From NCBI GenBank assembly GCA_944384905.1, contig CALWVE010000040.1:60261-124260 (forward strand): a DNA stretch of 64,000 nucleotides, written 5' to 3'. The stretch is from an uncultured Clostridia bacterium (lineage in GTDB: Bacteria > Bacillota > Clostridia > Oscillospirales > Acutalibacteraceae). How positions within the stretch are numbered: the first letter of the stretch is position 1; each line of letters begins with the position of its first letter. A program made the position numbers and the translations under genes. Of this stretch, positions 28,080 through 37,225 are shown in pieces. A model generated the notes under the pieces. The model ran no database searches and was not told the DNA's origin. It was given only the letters and a program-made list of their open reading frames with translations.

Positions 28080-29087
28080 TTAAACGCCAAACAAGACACA
28101 AGCCAGCGCAATGGCGCCGCCGATCAGCGTAACAAAACCAAATACAGCACAGATTTTCACTTCATTCCAGCCGGACATCTCAAAATGATGATGGATCGGC
28201 GCCATTTTGAAAATGCGTTTACCACGCGTCAACTTAAAATAGGTGACCTGCAGCACAACGGAACCCAGTTCGCACAGGTAAATAATACCCGCAGGCAGCA
28301 GCAGGATGGGCATATCCAAACCGAACGCCAGCGCGCACACCAGGCCGCCCAAAAACAGCGAACCCGTATCACCCATAAATACTTTGGCCGGATTGAAGTT
28401 CCATACCAAAAAGCCCAGGCATCCGCCCGCAGCGGCAGCAGCCAGAATGCTCAGACCGGAAAGCGAAAGCGCACCGGCGCACAGCATCATGAACAGGCAG
28501 AAGAAAAACGTAACCGTGCTGTTCAGGCCGTCGATACCGTCGGTAAAGTTGACGGCATTGTTCATGCCTACAATCGCCAGCAGAGCGATGATCCAGTAGA
28601 CAATGCCCCAGTCAACTGTTCCCACAAAAGGAATCACCATGGCGCTGGTATCTCCCGCCACATACAGGGAGAGCAAATAAGCGCCGGCCACCAGAAACTG
28701 CATCACCATTTTCTGGCGCTCGTTGAGGCCCATGTTGCGCTTTTTCACGACGCTGATGTAGTCGTCCATAAAGCCGATCAGGCCAAAGCCCAGCGCCATC
28801 AGCAAGCCGCCGTATACGCGCACCGTCTGCAGATGCGTTTCCTGCGTACCGCCCGTTGCAAAATAGAGCGGCACACAAACCAGCGCGGCTACCGTGATAC
28901 CCAGTATAAACATGATGCCGCCCATGGTGGGGGTACCCTGCTTTTTCTGGTGCCACTTAGGGCCTACTTCACGAATCGTCTGACCGAATTTAAGTCTGTG
29001 AAGAAACGGAATCATCCATTTTCCTGAAACAGCTGTAATGGCAAACGCCAAAACGGCCGCCACCAAACACCAAAACCCGAACGTCAT
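28080..29087 (-). CDS. mraY: Phospho-N-acetylmuramoyl-pentapeptide transferase
   Basis: Integral membrane enzyme that forms lipid I by transferring phospho-MurNAc-pentapeptide to undecaprenyl phosphate. The 335-residue protein has the aspartate-rich active-site motifs FMDDYISVVKKRN and NFTDGIDGLN, and the histidine motif MAPIHHHFE near the C-terminus. Roughly ten transmembrane helices are evident. The ATG is preceded by AAGGAG. It sits between ftsI/spoVD and ftsW. Confidence 0.95.
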   Translation of the reverse strand: MTFGFWCLVAAVLAFAITAVSGKWMIPFLHRLKFGQTIREVGPKWHQKKQGTPTMGGIMFILGITVAALVCVPLYFATGGTQETHLQTVRVYGGLLMALGFGLIGFMDDYISVVKKRNMGLNERQKMVMQFLVAGAYLLSLYVAGDTSAMVIPFVGTVDWGIVYWIIALLAIVGMNNAVNFTDGIDGLNSTVTFFFCLFMMLCAGALSLSGLSILAAAAAGGCLGFLVWNFNPAKVFMGDTGSLFLGGLVCALAFGLDMPILLLPAGIIYLCELGSVVLQVTYFKLTRGKRIFKMAPIHHHFEMSGWNEVKICAVFGFVTLIGGAIALACVLFGV

Positions 29088-29132
29088 TTTGAAAAACTCC
29101 TTTATTGTGATGTACGGTATCCAACAGACCGG

Positions 29133-31361
29133 TTAGTTAACCTGGTCTTTTTCAATAAAGTTAACCGTAATAACGGTACCCGGAGCCACCTTGCTGCCGG
29201 CTGTAATATCCTGAGAATAGGCCGTTACATTGGAGCTCTGCAGACCTGCGCCTTCAACCGTAATTTGCAGATCGCGTGCGGATGCAATGGCCAGAACATC
29301 CTGGAGCGAATAGTTCGTGAAATCAGGCACTTCCACGGTTTCTTCCAAGCTCTCAGAAGAAGTATACAAGACCACCATACCGTCGCGCGGCACTTCGGCG
29401 CCTGCGGCCGGGATCTGACGGATAACCGTCGTTCCTTCTTCTTCGCCGCCGATAACCTTGCAGGTAAGACCTGCATTTTCAATCGCATCTCTGGCTTCTT
29501 CCACAGTAAGATTTTCAACAGAAGGCGCCGTCGTATTCAGCTTGGCGGCTTCTTCTTCGGTGTATTCCGCCGTAACGCCCAGATAAGGCAGAATCTCCGA
29601 CATCATCGCCTGGAATACCGGGCCGGCAACCGCGCCGCCGTAATAGCTGGCGCCGGTCGGCTCGTCGAGCATAACAATCAAAGCATATTTCGGATCGTCT
29701 GCGGGTGCAAATCCGCAGTACGAAGCGATGTACGTCATGGGCTTGGTTTTATCTTCAAGCCACTTGGCAACCTTTTCTGATGTACCCGTTTTGCCGCATA
29801 CGCGATAACCGGCCACATAGCCGTTTTTTGCCGTACCGGTTGTGGCGTTTTCCTGAAGAATATCGATCATGGTGCGAGCCGTTTCTTCAGAAATAACCTG
29901 CCGCTTATACGACATATCCGCCGTGCTGACAATGTTGCCGGAAGCATCTACAACCTTCTCAACCACATGCGGCTGAACCAAATTGCCACCGTTGGCAATT
30001 GTACTTGCGGCCGTTACCATCTGCAGCGGCGTGATGCTGAAGTTCTGACCAAACGACTCGGTAGCCAACTCAACGGGTTTCAACTGTTCTGCTGTATAAT
30101 ACAGATTGTTGGCTTCACCGGGCAAATCAATTCCCGTGTGCTCGGTAAACCCAAACGACTTAAAATACTCATAAAACATATCCGGCCCCAATTGAGAACC
30201 GATTTCGATAAAGAACGGGTTGCAGGAGTTGCAAAGCCCCTCACGGAACGTTTGCGTTCCATGGCCGGTCGTATCCCAGCAGTTGATCCAGGTATCTTCA
30301 ACCTGAACCGCGCCGGTACAGGTAAACGTCGTATCGGGCGTGATAATTCCTTCTTCCAGGCCGGCCGAACCGGTCACCATCTTGAAAACGGAACCCGGAT
30401 AATACGTATCGTTAATGGCCTTGTTGCGCCACTGTTGGAGCAGTGCTTCGTTCCAGGCCTCTTCCTCTTTATCTTCCGGCAAAGCCTCGATCTGCTTGCG
30501 CAGATTTTCATCGGCAATTTCAAACGGCTGGTTGGGGTCGAAATCGCCCACACTGGCCATAGCGACAATACCGCCGGTATCTACGTCCATCACGATTGCC
30601 GCGGCGCCGTTTTGTACCAGGTTATCTTCCACACCTTTTTTCAGATGCTTTTCGATGATGGACTGCACGGTCATGTCGATCGTCATATACAGGTCATAAC
30701 CGTCCTGTGCCTCGACGAGCTGTTCGTACTGGAACGGCATATCCGTTCCCACGGCATTGGTCGCCCGGACCAGACGGCCCTGCGTACCGCTGAGTTCGTC
30801 GTCGTAGTAAAGTTCGAGTCCGTACAGGCCATTATTGTCCGTACCGACAAAGCCCAGAACAGAGGAACAAGTGCTTCCATACGGATAATAGCGCTTATAT
30901 TCTTCTACCATGCGCACGCCGCCGGAAATTTCTTCTTCTTCCAGAAAAGCCAGAATTTCGTCTTTCACGCTGCTTTCGGTTTTGCGCTTAAGATAGGTAA
31001 AATAAGAATCGACCTCTGCTTCGGCGCGCACATCCTCTTCTTTCATGTCGAGGATCTTTGCCAATCCGGTCACAATGGTTTCGCGTTCGTCGTCTTCAAT
31101 ATAGTTCGGCTCCAGTACAACCGACCACACGCTGGCGCTTTCCGCAACAACCTTTCCGGTTGTGTCGTAGATCGTTCCGCGCTCCGCGTTCAAAAACGTA
31201 CTGGTCAGTGACTGATCGATCGCCGCGGTTCTCAGTTCTTCGCCGCGAACCAGCTGCCAACGCACCAAGTTGGCAACAGCCAGGCCAAATCCCAAGCCCA
31301 GCAAGAGAATCAGCAAAAAAACGGTGCGATGTATGGTTTTTACAGGTTTCATTTCGGCCAT
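29133..31361 (-). CDS. Class B penicillin-binding protein with two PASTA domains (FtsI / SpoVD-like)
   Basis: Septal transpeptidase of 742 residues. One N-terminal transmembrane helix spans about 12-34, followed by a PBP dimer domain and then the transpeptidase. The transpeptidase has the SxxK motif at Ser324-Lys327 (PGSVFKMV), SxN at 379-381 (SCN) and KTG at 524-526 (CGKTGTSEK). Two PASTA domains occupy about 607-740. PASTA-tailed class B PBPs in Firmicutes include vegetative Pbp2B types and sporulation SpoVD. The dcw location, with no second paralogue nearby, leaves both possible. The stop is followed by mraY. Confidence 0.92.
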   Translation of the reverse strand: MAEMKPVKTIHRTVFLLILLLGLGFGLAVANLVRWQLVRGEELRTAAIDQSLTSTFLNAERGTIYDTTGKVVAESASVWSVVLEPNYIEDDERETIVTGLAKILDMKEEDVRAEAEVDSYFTYLKRKTESSVKDEILAFLEEEEISGGVRMVEEYKRYYPYGSTCSSVLGFVGTDNNGLYGLELYYDDELSGTQGRLVRATNAVGTDMPFQYEQLVEAQDGYDLYMTIDMTVQSIIEKHLKKGVEDNLVQNGAAAIVMDVDTGGIVAMASVGDFDPNQPFEIADENLRKQIEALPEDKEEEAWNEALLQQWRNKAINDTYYPGSVFKMVTGSAGLEEGIITPDTTFTCTGAVQVEDTWINCWDTTGHGTQTFREGLCNSCNPFFIEIGSQLGPDMFYEYFKSFGFTEHTGIDLPGEANNLYYTAEQLKPVELATESFGQNFSITPLQMVTAASTIANGGNLVQPHVVEKVVDASGNIVSTADMSYKRQVISEETARTMIDILQENATTGTAKNGYVAGYRVCGKTGTSEKVAKWLEDKTKPMTYIASYCGFAPADDPKYALIVMLDEPTGASYYGGAVAGPVFQAMMSEILPYLGVTAEYTEEEAAKLNTTAPSVENLTVEEARDAIENAGLTCKVIGGEEEGTTVIRQIPAAGAEVPRDGMVVLYTSSESLEETVEVPDFTNYSLQDVLAIASARDLQITVEGAGLQSSNVTAYSQDITAGSKVAPGTVITVNFIEKDQVN

Positions 31362-31472
31362 GTATCGATTCCTTTCAAAAGAAAAACCCTGATGAGAAAA
31401 GGAGAGTCAAGATTCCTCTTAACTCTCTCCCAAAAAACTCTGCCTATGCATACTTATGGCTGCCATCTGAAT

Positions 31473-31982
31473 TTATGACAGCAAAGCCACAACGGAATCC
31501 CAGATTTCTAAAAACCAGGGCTTGGAATCAACATCCCGAACAACCGTACCGGTGTTGCCGTCGGCCAGTCCGATATACGTAATCTGGCCCGGATTGATTT
31601 TCTGCATGCCCAGCTGTTCGGAAGCATACTCTTCCAGCTGTGCTGTGCTCATGTTCTGATCGGCCGCATACTGAAGCTGAAGTTCCACGCTCTGCGCTTC
31701 GCTCAGCTGTGCAGTAGCCGTGAGAATTTCTTCGTTAAGTTCCGTAAGCTGTACCTGCCCGTGAATCACGGTTCCCAACACACCGCAAATCATCAAAACG
31801 CCCACTGCGGTGGCAACGGCGCGAAGCGGTTTTACGCGCTTGCGGCGGCTCTGCCGAAGCAGCTGGCCAGGCAATTCGATAATATTCGTTACTTTTTCGG
31901 CTTTCGGCTCTTCTTTCACTTCAGCCACAACCTCACGCGGGCTGAAGCGTTCAAAATTGTATACGCGCTCTGCTGCTGCCAT
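31473..31982 (-). CDS. ftsL: Cell division protein FtsL-like
   Basis: Small bitopic protein of 169 residues. The cytoplasmic N-terminus of about 50 residues is basic before the membrane (SRRKRVKPLR), a single transmembrane helix follows (about 53-75), then a coiled coil (LTELNEEILTATAQLSEAQ) and an EYASEQLGMQKINP motif shared with FtsL/DivIC proteins. Primary sequence is poorly conserved in this family. The assignment rests on topology and position between rsmH and the class B PBP gene. Confidence 0.8.
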   Translation of the reverse strand: MAAAERVYNFERFSPREVVAEVKEEPKAEKVTNIIELPGQLLRQSRRKRVKPLRAVATAVGVLMICGVLGTVIHGQVQLTELNEEILTATAQLSEAQSVELQLQYAADQNMSTAQLEEYASEQLGMQKINPGQITYIGLADGNTGTVVRDVDSKPWFLEIWDSVVALLS

Positions 31983-31994
31983 TCGGCTTCCTCC

Positions 31995-32951
31995 TTAATC
32001 CAACAAGCTGCCCCATTTGGGCAAACCGTTTTTTTCAATGACCCTCAGCCGCGAGCTGCGGGCTCGTGGGTTTTCTTCAATCTCCTGTTCACTCGGTGCC
32101 AAGCCCTTTTTATAGATCAAGGTACCCTGTGGTTTTTTACCGCACACACACACCGGAAATTCGGGCGGGCACGTGCAGCCCTGACACCATTTGTTCATCT
32201 GCTGCTTAACAATTCGGTCTTCCAGCGAATGGAAAGTGATCACAGCCAGTCTGCCGCCCGGAGCCAGCAACGAAAACGCCGCTTCAAGCCCTTCGCGCAG
32301 CCTGTCCAGTTCACCATTTACGGCAATGCGCAGCGCCTGAAAGGTTTTGCGTGCCGGGTGTCCGGCTTCGCGCCGAACGGCGGCCGGTACCGACGAGCGG
32401 ATAATATCCGCAAGCTGTCCGGTTGTGGTAATCGGTTCGTTTTTGCGGGCCGATTCAATGCCCTTTGCAATACGAACCGCGTTTTTGTCTTCTCCGTAAC
32501 GAGAGATGATCTGTGCAAGTTCCTGCCAAGAAAGCGTATTCACCAGATCGGCCGCACTTACGCCCTGTTGGCTCATACGCATATCGAGCGGCGCATCGTT
32601 ATGATACGAAAACCCGCGTTCAGGGTTGTCCAGCTGATAAGAAGATACGCCGATATCCATCAGGATACCATCCGCATACTCAACGCCGCAATCATGCGCC
32701 AAATCACACATCTGCGCAAAATTTCCCTGGCGGATCGTCACCTGCGGCAGCGCGCCCAAACGCTGTGTTACCGTGCGGATCGCATCGGGGTCCTGATCGA
32801 TGGCCAACAGCCGCCCGGTTGTGAGGCGCTCGGCAATGGCGCGGGAATGTCCGCCCCCGCCGGCCGTACCGTCTATATAGATGCCATCCGGACGGATAGC
32901 CAGGGAATCGATCGTTTCCTGAAAAAGAACCGGCTTATGAATAAACTCCAT
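31995..32951 (-). CDS. rsmH: 16S rRNA m4C1402 methyltransferase
   Basis: SAM-dependent enzyme that N4-methylates C1402 in the P site of 16S rRNA. The 318-residue protein begins MEFIHKPVLFQETIDSLAIRPDG and has the SAM motif YIDGTAGGGGHSRAI and the later ITFHSLEDRIVKQ. It is 11 bases downstream of mraZ, the standard head of dcw clusters. Confidence 0.95.
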   Translation of the reverse strand: MEFIHKPVLFQETIDSLAIRPDGIYIDGTAGGGGHSRAIAERLTTGRLLAIDQDPDAIRTVTQRLGALPQVTIRQGNFAQMCDLAHDCGVEYADGILMDIGVSSYQLDNPERGFSYHNDAPLDMRMSQQGVSAADLVNTLSWQELAQIISRYGEDKNAVRIAKGIESARKNEPITTTGQLADIIRSSVPAAVRREAGHPARKTFQALRIAVNGELDRLREGLEAAFSLLAPGGRLAVITFHSLEDRIVKQQMNKWCQGCTCPPEFPVCVCGKKPQGTLIYKKGLAPSEQEIEENPRARSSRLRVIEKNGLPKWGSLLD

Positions 32952-32962
32952 ACCGCGCCTCC

Positions 32963-33382
32963 TCAGAATCCGAGGAGGTCCATAGCAGCCTCCAGACTTT
33001 GCTGTGTGCGGCGGGCGTTGTATTCCGCCCAGCGGGCACTATCCCAGATTTCCGCGCGAACGGCTGCGCCGATCACGGTTACATCTTTGCTCAGCCCGGC
33101 GTAATCCCGCAGCGACTGCGGAATCAGCACGCGCCCCTGCTTGTCCGGTTCCACATCGCAGGCGCCGGAAAAGAAGAAACGCTGCAAATCGCGCGCTTTG
33201 GAAAGCGGCAGATCGCCGATCTTGCCTTCAAATTCTTTCCACTGCTGTTCGGAAAGTACAAACAGGCAGCCGTCCAGTCCCTTGGTGATGTACAGACGGT
33301 CGCCCAGATCTTCTCTGTATTTCTGCGGAATGGTCACGCGCCCCTTGGCATCGATGGCATAATTGTATTCACCTGTCAGCAT
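32963..33382 (-). CDS. mraZ: Transcriptional regulator MraZ
   Basis: AbrB-fold protein of 139 residues with two repeats. MLTGEYNYAIDAKGRVTIP opens the first and ACDVEPDKQGRVLIPQSLR opens the second, each with the DxKGR/DxQGR-type motif. MraZ forms a ring that binds short direct repeats upstream of its own gene and autoregulates the dcw cluster. Such repeats are visible at 33434-33467. The ATG is preceded by GGAGG. Confidence 0.95.
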   Translation of the reverse strand: MLTGEYNYAIDAKGRVTIPQKYREDLGDRLYITKGLDGCLFVLSEQQWKEFEGKIGDLPLSKARDLQRFFFSGACDVEPDKQGRVLIPQSLRDYAGLSKDVTVIGAAVRAEIWDSARWAEYNARRTQQSLEAAMDLLGF

Positions 33383-33433
33383 ACCGGCGCCTCCTTCCGC
33401 AAGCAGTTTTTCAGGACTCCAAGCGTCATTTGC

Positions 33434-33467
33434 CCACTTTCAGGCCAAAGTTGACACCTGTTGCCAC
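33434..33467 (-). promoter_or_regulatory. Predicted MraZ operator: GTGG repeats at 10-base period
   Basis: On the minus strand GTGG, GTGT, a shifted TTGG and GTGG lie at an exact 10-base period (plus-strand positions 33464, 33454, 33444 and 33434). They begin within about ten bases of the predicted transcription start of mraZ. Ten-base-spaced TGG-type direct repeats are the known form of MraZ binding sites. Confidence 0.7.
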
Positions 33468-33479
33468 TAAACTGTAATT

Positions 33480-33508
33480 ATTATAAGATAATCCCTGCCA
33501 GAATGCAA
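33480..33508 (-). promoter_or_regulatory. Predicted dcw cluster promoter
   Basis: TTGCAT at 33503-33508 and a consensus TATAAT at 33480-33485 on the minus strand with a 17-base spacer. Transcription would begin just before the MraZ repeats, about 100 bases upstream of mraZ. Confidence 0.75.
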
Positions 33509-33573
33509 CCACCAAATATTGTTTTATGTCATGTAGCGAATCAAAAAACACAGCCGGCTGTGGAGATACAGGC

Positions 33574-33611
33574 CAAAAAAGAAGGCACACCACAATATCT
33601 TGTGATGTGCC
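33574..33611 (-). terminator. Terminator after the coiled-coil protein gene
   Basis: GGCACA-T-CACAA pairs with TTGTG-G-TGTGCC around a GATA-type loop, followed by TTCTTTTTT on the minus strand. It isolates the dcw promoter from the upstream rsmD-coaD unit. Confidence 0.8.
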
Positions 33612-33663
33612 AAAAAGTGCTTATAAAAATTTCTGTTTTTTAGCCAAAAAATCCTCTTTAAAA

Positions 33664-34149
33664 TTAGTTCTTTTGACCAGATTTGATACTCTGACGGGTC
33701 TTGCGCAACTCCGAAAGGCTCTCGGAAAGCGCCTCATCGGTGCGCTTCATCAGATCATCCACGTAATCGTTGGAAGCTTTTTTCATTTCGCGAACTTTAA
33801 CCTGCGCCTGATTCATAATTTCCTGCGCCTTGAGCTGCGCCTGACGCACCAGATCATCCTGATTCAGGATGGCGCGGGCACGTTCTTCCGCATTGCGCAC
33901 GATCGAATCAGCCTCGCGGCGGGCGCTGGCGATGATCTTGGAGCGATCATCCACAATCGCTTTCGCCTCGCTGAACTCGCCCGGCATGGCATCGCGGATA
34001 TCATCGAGCACCTGGCGGAATTCGCCCGCATCGATCACCGTGCGGCCGCCGGAAAGCGGCAGGCTCCAGGCTTTTTCAAGCATATCATACAGTTCGTCCA
34101 GCATTTCCTCTACGGTTGCCATAGCCTCGTTGTTCATCTGTTCATCCAT
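33664..34149 (-). CDS. Coiled-coil protein of unknown function (DivIVA / ATP synthase b-like)
   Basis: Cytoplasmic protein of 161 residues, almost entirely helical and charged. The central part AKAIVDDRSKIIASARREAD and the later VRNAEERARAIL form a long coiled coil like those of DivIVA-type or F0-b-type proteins. No catalytic motif is present. The ATG at 34147-34149 is seven bases after GGAGGG; a second ATG two codons upstream is too close to that site. It overlaps coaD by eight bases and is translationally coupled to it. Function is unknown. Confidence 0.7.
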   Translation of the reverse strand: MDEQMNNEAMATVEEMLDELYDMLEKAWSLPLSGGRTVIDAGEFRQVLDDIRDAMPGEFSEAKAIVDDRSKIIASARREADSIVRNAEERARAILNQDDLVRQAQLKAQEIMNQAQVKVREMKKASNDYVDDLMKRTDEALSESLSELRKTRQSIKSGQKN

Positions 34150-34654
34150 TTGCATTCCCTCCGCTGCAGATTCTATTCTGGATTTGCTCTAAAATACAGA
34201 CGGGCACAAAATGAGAAATATCCCCGCCAAAACCGGCCACCTGCTTAACCATGCTGGAACTTAAAAACATATTTTCCGCGCTGGTCGCCAGGAAAAGCGT
34301 TTCCACTTCGGGATTCAGCTTCCGGTTCGTCAGAGCCATCTGAAATTCATAGTCAAAATCGGTCAGCGCGCGCAGACCTTTTACAATCCCCGTAGCGCCC
34401 ACATGCTGGACATAATCAGCCAAAAGCCCCTGATACGTGGCAATCTCCACATTTTCAAACTCAGCACAGGCTTTGCGCAGCATTTCCACACGTTCTTCCA
34501 CCGTAAAGCTGGAAGTCTTTTTGGGATTCACACCCACGGCGACGATGACTTTATCAAACATCTTGGCCGTGCGGCTGATAATATCGATGTGGCCGTTCGT
34601 TACCGGGTCGAAACTGCCCGGACAAACCGCCACCCGGATTTTTTCTTCTGTCAT
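34142..34654 (-). CDS. coaD: Phosphopantetheine adenylyltransferase
   Basis: Penultimate enzyme of coenzyme A synthesis, joining 4'-phosphopantetheine and ATP. The 170-residue protein has VCPGSFDPVTNGHIDII with the nucleotidyltransferase TxGH-type motif (TNGH), plus the later SSSMVKQVAGFGGDIS. The length is normal for the family. The start overlaps the rsmD stop by four bases, a pairing seen across Firmicutes. Confidence 0.95.
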   Translation of the reverse strand: MTEEKIRVAVCPGSFDPVTNGHIDIISRTAKMFDKVIVAVGVNPKKTSSFTVEERVEMLRKACAEFENVEIATYQGLLADYVQHVGATGIVKGLRALTDFDYEFQMALTNRKLNPEVETLFLATSAENMFLSSSMVKQVAGFGGDISHFVPVCILEQIQNRICSGGNANG

Positions 34655-35202
34655 ACATCCGCCTCCGGATTCCGCTCGTATACCGTCAGCATAACCTTGC
34701 CGTATTTGTATTCCCGGTATTTTGTGAAATCTCCGGCCGTTTCCGGCAGAATTTCATCGGAAGGATGCTCGCAGACAATCGTACCGGCCGGGCTCATCTC
34801 TTCCGCCACAAGCGGAAGCACACGCTGGAGCAGCCCCGTGTGATAGGGCGGGTCCAGAAAAGCCAGATCAAACGGACCGGGACGGCGGCGCAGATAACCT
34901 TCTGCCTGAGCCAGTTCAAATACAGCCTGTTTATCCAGACGGGTGCGCTCGGCATTTTTGATCGCCACATCCAGAGAAGCCTTGGAGGCATCCACCATCA
35001 CGGCTTCGCGGGCGCCGCGGCTGAGCGCTTCCAGCCCGATCTGTCCGGAACCGGTGAACAAATCGAGAAACCGGCGGCCTTCCAGACGGAACTGCAAAAT
35101 ACTGAATAACGCCTCTTTCACGCGTTCAGGCGTAGGACGGACGTCGTTACCTTCCAATGTCTGTAAGCGAGCCCCGCGTGCGGAGCCGGTGATAATACGC
35201 AT
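34651..35202 (-). CDS. rsmD: 16S rRNA m2G966 methyltransferase
   Basis: SAM-dependent methyltransferase acting on G966 of 16S rRNA. The 183-residue protein starts MRIITGSARGARLQTLEG. It has the SAM loop FLDLFTGSGQIGLEALSRGA and the catalytic LAFLDPPYHTG (DPPY). I choose the ATG at 35200-35202 with AAGGAG seven bases upstream. The longer open frame overlaps the uvrC stop region and lacks homology. Confidence 0.93.
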   Translation of the reverse strand: MRIITGSARGARLQTLEGNDVRPTPERVKEALFSILQFRLEGRRFLDLFTGSGQIGLEALSRGAREAVMVDASKASLDVAIKNAERTRLDKQAVFELAQAEGYLRRRPGPFDLAFLDPPYHTGLLQRVLPLVAEEMSPAGTIVCEHPSDEILPETAGDFTKYREYKYGKVMLTVYERNPEADV

Positions 35203-35260
35203 GGCAATCTCCTTTTTCGGCGTTTTTCGCCTTTTATTATCCCACGAAACAACACGGTTG

Positions 35261-37135
35261 TCAATCGGAATGTTCTTCTGATGCAAAGTATTCGTACACG
35301 GCGCGGGCGGCCGGTTCCGTCATGCCCGGAGCCTGTTTGAGTTCTTCCAGACCGGCTTCTTTGATCGCCGTAATCGTGCGGAAATGCTTCATCAGTGCAC
35401 GGGCACGGGTCTGCCCGATGCCGGGAATGCGGGTTAGCGTACCGGAAACGGCGGCTTTGGAGCGCCGCTGCTTGTGATAGCCGATCGCAAAGCGGTGTAC
35501 TTCATCCTGAATCGTCGAAATCAGCGTGAACGCCTGCCGGGTGGACGTGATCGAAATTTCTCCCCCGTCGCCCGTCACGGCGCGGGTGCGGTGGCTGTCG
35601 TCTTTTACCATACCGAACAGGGGCACGTCGATACCCATGGCTTCCAACACCGGGCGCACGGCGGCCACATGGCCCGCGCCGCCGTCGAGCAGGATCAGAT
35701 CAGGCAGACGGCCAAATCCTTCCGGTTCTCCTTCGTGTGCGCGGTATTCTTCAAACCGGCGGTGAATGACTTCGCGCATGGAGCCGTAGTCGTCCTGCCC
35801 CACCACGGTTTTGATTTTAAATTTACGGTAGGCGCTTTTCAGCGGACGGCCGTTTTGGAACACCACCATGCCTGCCACGTTTTCGCTGCCGGCCGTATTG
35901 GAAATATCGTACGATTCGATATATTCCGGCGGTGTTTCCAGCCCAAGCAAACGTCCCAATTCATCCAGTGCGGACATTTCGCGTCCGGTTGCGCCGATAC
36001 TCTGCGCCAGCTGTTCGGCGGCGTTGGTGCGGCACATTTCCACCAGCTGACGCTGTGTACCCCGCTGCGGAACAAACAGCTTCACGCTGCCGCCGCGCTT
36101 TTCCGTTAAGAAGCGCGCCAGCAGTTCGCGGTCGGCGGGCGCTTCATCCAGCACAACCAGCGGCGGAATACGGTCGCGCATGGCGTAATACTGCATAATA
36201 AACTGCGTGCGGGCGCTGTCGGCTTCGCCGCAGTCGGAAACCAGAAACGTTTCGCGGTCGCACAGGCGGCTGTCGAGATAGCGGAACACCTCAAAACACG
36301 ACCCGCGGCTGCCCTGCGCCAGAGCAATCACATCCTGCTCCGGCACCTTACCCGCCACCACTTTCTGGCGGTCACGCAGCTTGTTGATCGCCGTGATGCG
36401 GTCACGCAGACGTGCGGCCAGTTCAAAATCGAGATTTTCGGCCGCTTCGTTCATTTTTTCGGTGAGCACTTTCACCGACTGCGAACTGCCGCCCCGGATA
36501 AATTCCAGCGCCTGCTGCACGGCGTCGTTGTATTCGGCTTCGCTGGTTTTTCCGCGGCAGGGCGCGCAGCACTGCTTGATAAAATAATTCAGGCAGGGCC
36601 GGCCTTTGCCGAAATCCTGCGGAAATTTCCGGTTGCACGACGGCAGGCCGAAAATCTTGCGGGCTTCATCGATCGTCTGGCGGATGGACCACGCGCTCAG
36701 ATAAGGCCCAATATATTCCGCACCGTCGTCGGCAATCTGTTTCACTTCCGTAATCTTCGGCCAAGGGCCGCCGGAAATACGGATATAGGAGTAACCTTTG
36801 TCATCTTTGAGGAGGATATTATATTTGGGCTGATGCTGTTTAATCAGGCTGCTTTCCAGAATCAGCGCTTCAAACTCGCTGTCGGTAAGGATATACTCAA
36901 ACCAGTCTACCTGGCTGACCATACGCCGCACTTTTTCAGGATGGTTCTTTTCGCTGCCGAAATACTGGCTTACCCGGTTTTTCAGCGCCTTGGCCTTGCC
37001 GATATAGATAATCTCCCCGCGGGCGTTATGCATAATATACACGCCCGGATGCAGCGGCAGACGCATCGCGCGGCGGCGCAGCTCTTTTTTATGCTCCGGT
37101 GTTCCCGGCAGGGTGCGGCTGTTCTCCTTTTCCAT
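35261..37135 (-). CDS. uvrC: Excinuclease ABC subunit C
   Basis: Dual-incision nuclease of nucleotide excision repair, 624 residues. The GIY-YIG domain (GVYIMHNARGEIIYIGKAK, 3' incision) is near the N-terminus. A UVR motif for UvrB binding lies about residues 200-235, followed by the RNase H-like 5' nuclease (LILLDGGAGHVAA) and a C-terminal tandem helix-hairpin-helix (IPGIGQTRARALMKHF). The ATG at 37133-37135 is six bases after GGAGG. The ptsH terminator lies directly upstream, so it needs readthrough or an internal promoter. No LexA box was seen there. Confidence 0.95.
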   Translation of the reverse strand: MEKENSRTLPGTPEHKKELRRRAMRLPLHPGVYIMHNARGEIIYIGKAKALKNRVSQYFGSEKNHPEKVRRMVSQVDWFEYILTDSEFEALILESSLIKQHQPKYNILLKDDKGYSYIRISGGPWPKITEVKQIADDGAEYIGPYLSAWSIRQTIDEARKIFGLPSCNRKFPQDFGKGRPCLNYFIKQCCAPCRGKTSEAEYNDAVQQALEFIRGGSSQSVKVLTEKMNEAAENLDFELAARLRDRITAINKLRDRQKVVAGKVPEQDVIALAQGSRGSCFEVFRYLDSRLCDRETFLVSDCGEADSARTQFIMQYYAMRDRIPPLVVLDEAPADRELLARFLTEKRGGSVKLFVPQRGTQRQLVEMCRTNAAEQLAQSIGATGREMSALDELGRLLGLETPPEYIESYDISNTAGSENVAGMVVFQNGRPLKSAYRKFKIKTVVGQDDYGSMREVIHRRFEEYRAHEGEPEGFGRLPDLILLDGGAGHVAAVRPVLEAMGIDVPLFGMVKDDSHRTRAVTGDGGEISITSTRQAFTLISTIQDEVHRFAIGYHKQRRSKAAVSGTLTRIPGIGQTRARALMKHFRTITAIKEAGLEELKQAPGMTEPAARAVYEYFASEEHSD

Positions 37136-37159
37136 TTTATCCTCCTTTTTCCTCGGGAT

Positions 37160-37191
37160 AAAAAAAGAAAGCACCGATAACCGGTGCTTTT
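37160..37191 (-). terminator. Terminator of ptsH
   Basis: AGCACCG and CGGTGCT pair around GTTAT, followed by TTCTTTTTTT on the minus strand. It lies only about 25 bases before the uvrC start. Confidence 0.8.
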
Positions 37192-37225
37192 TATCAACCA
37201 AAGATCGTTATCCGGCCGGGTAAAA

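Noticed and set aside
26841..29027. A 728-codon open frame antisense to ftsW and mraY
   Set aside because: Composition is His/Gln/Asn/Lys-rich, the complement of membrane-protein codons. Both sense genes are secure.
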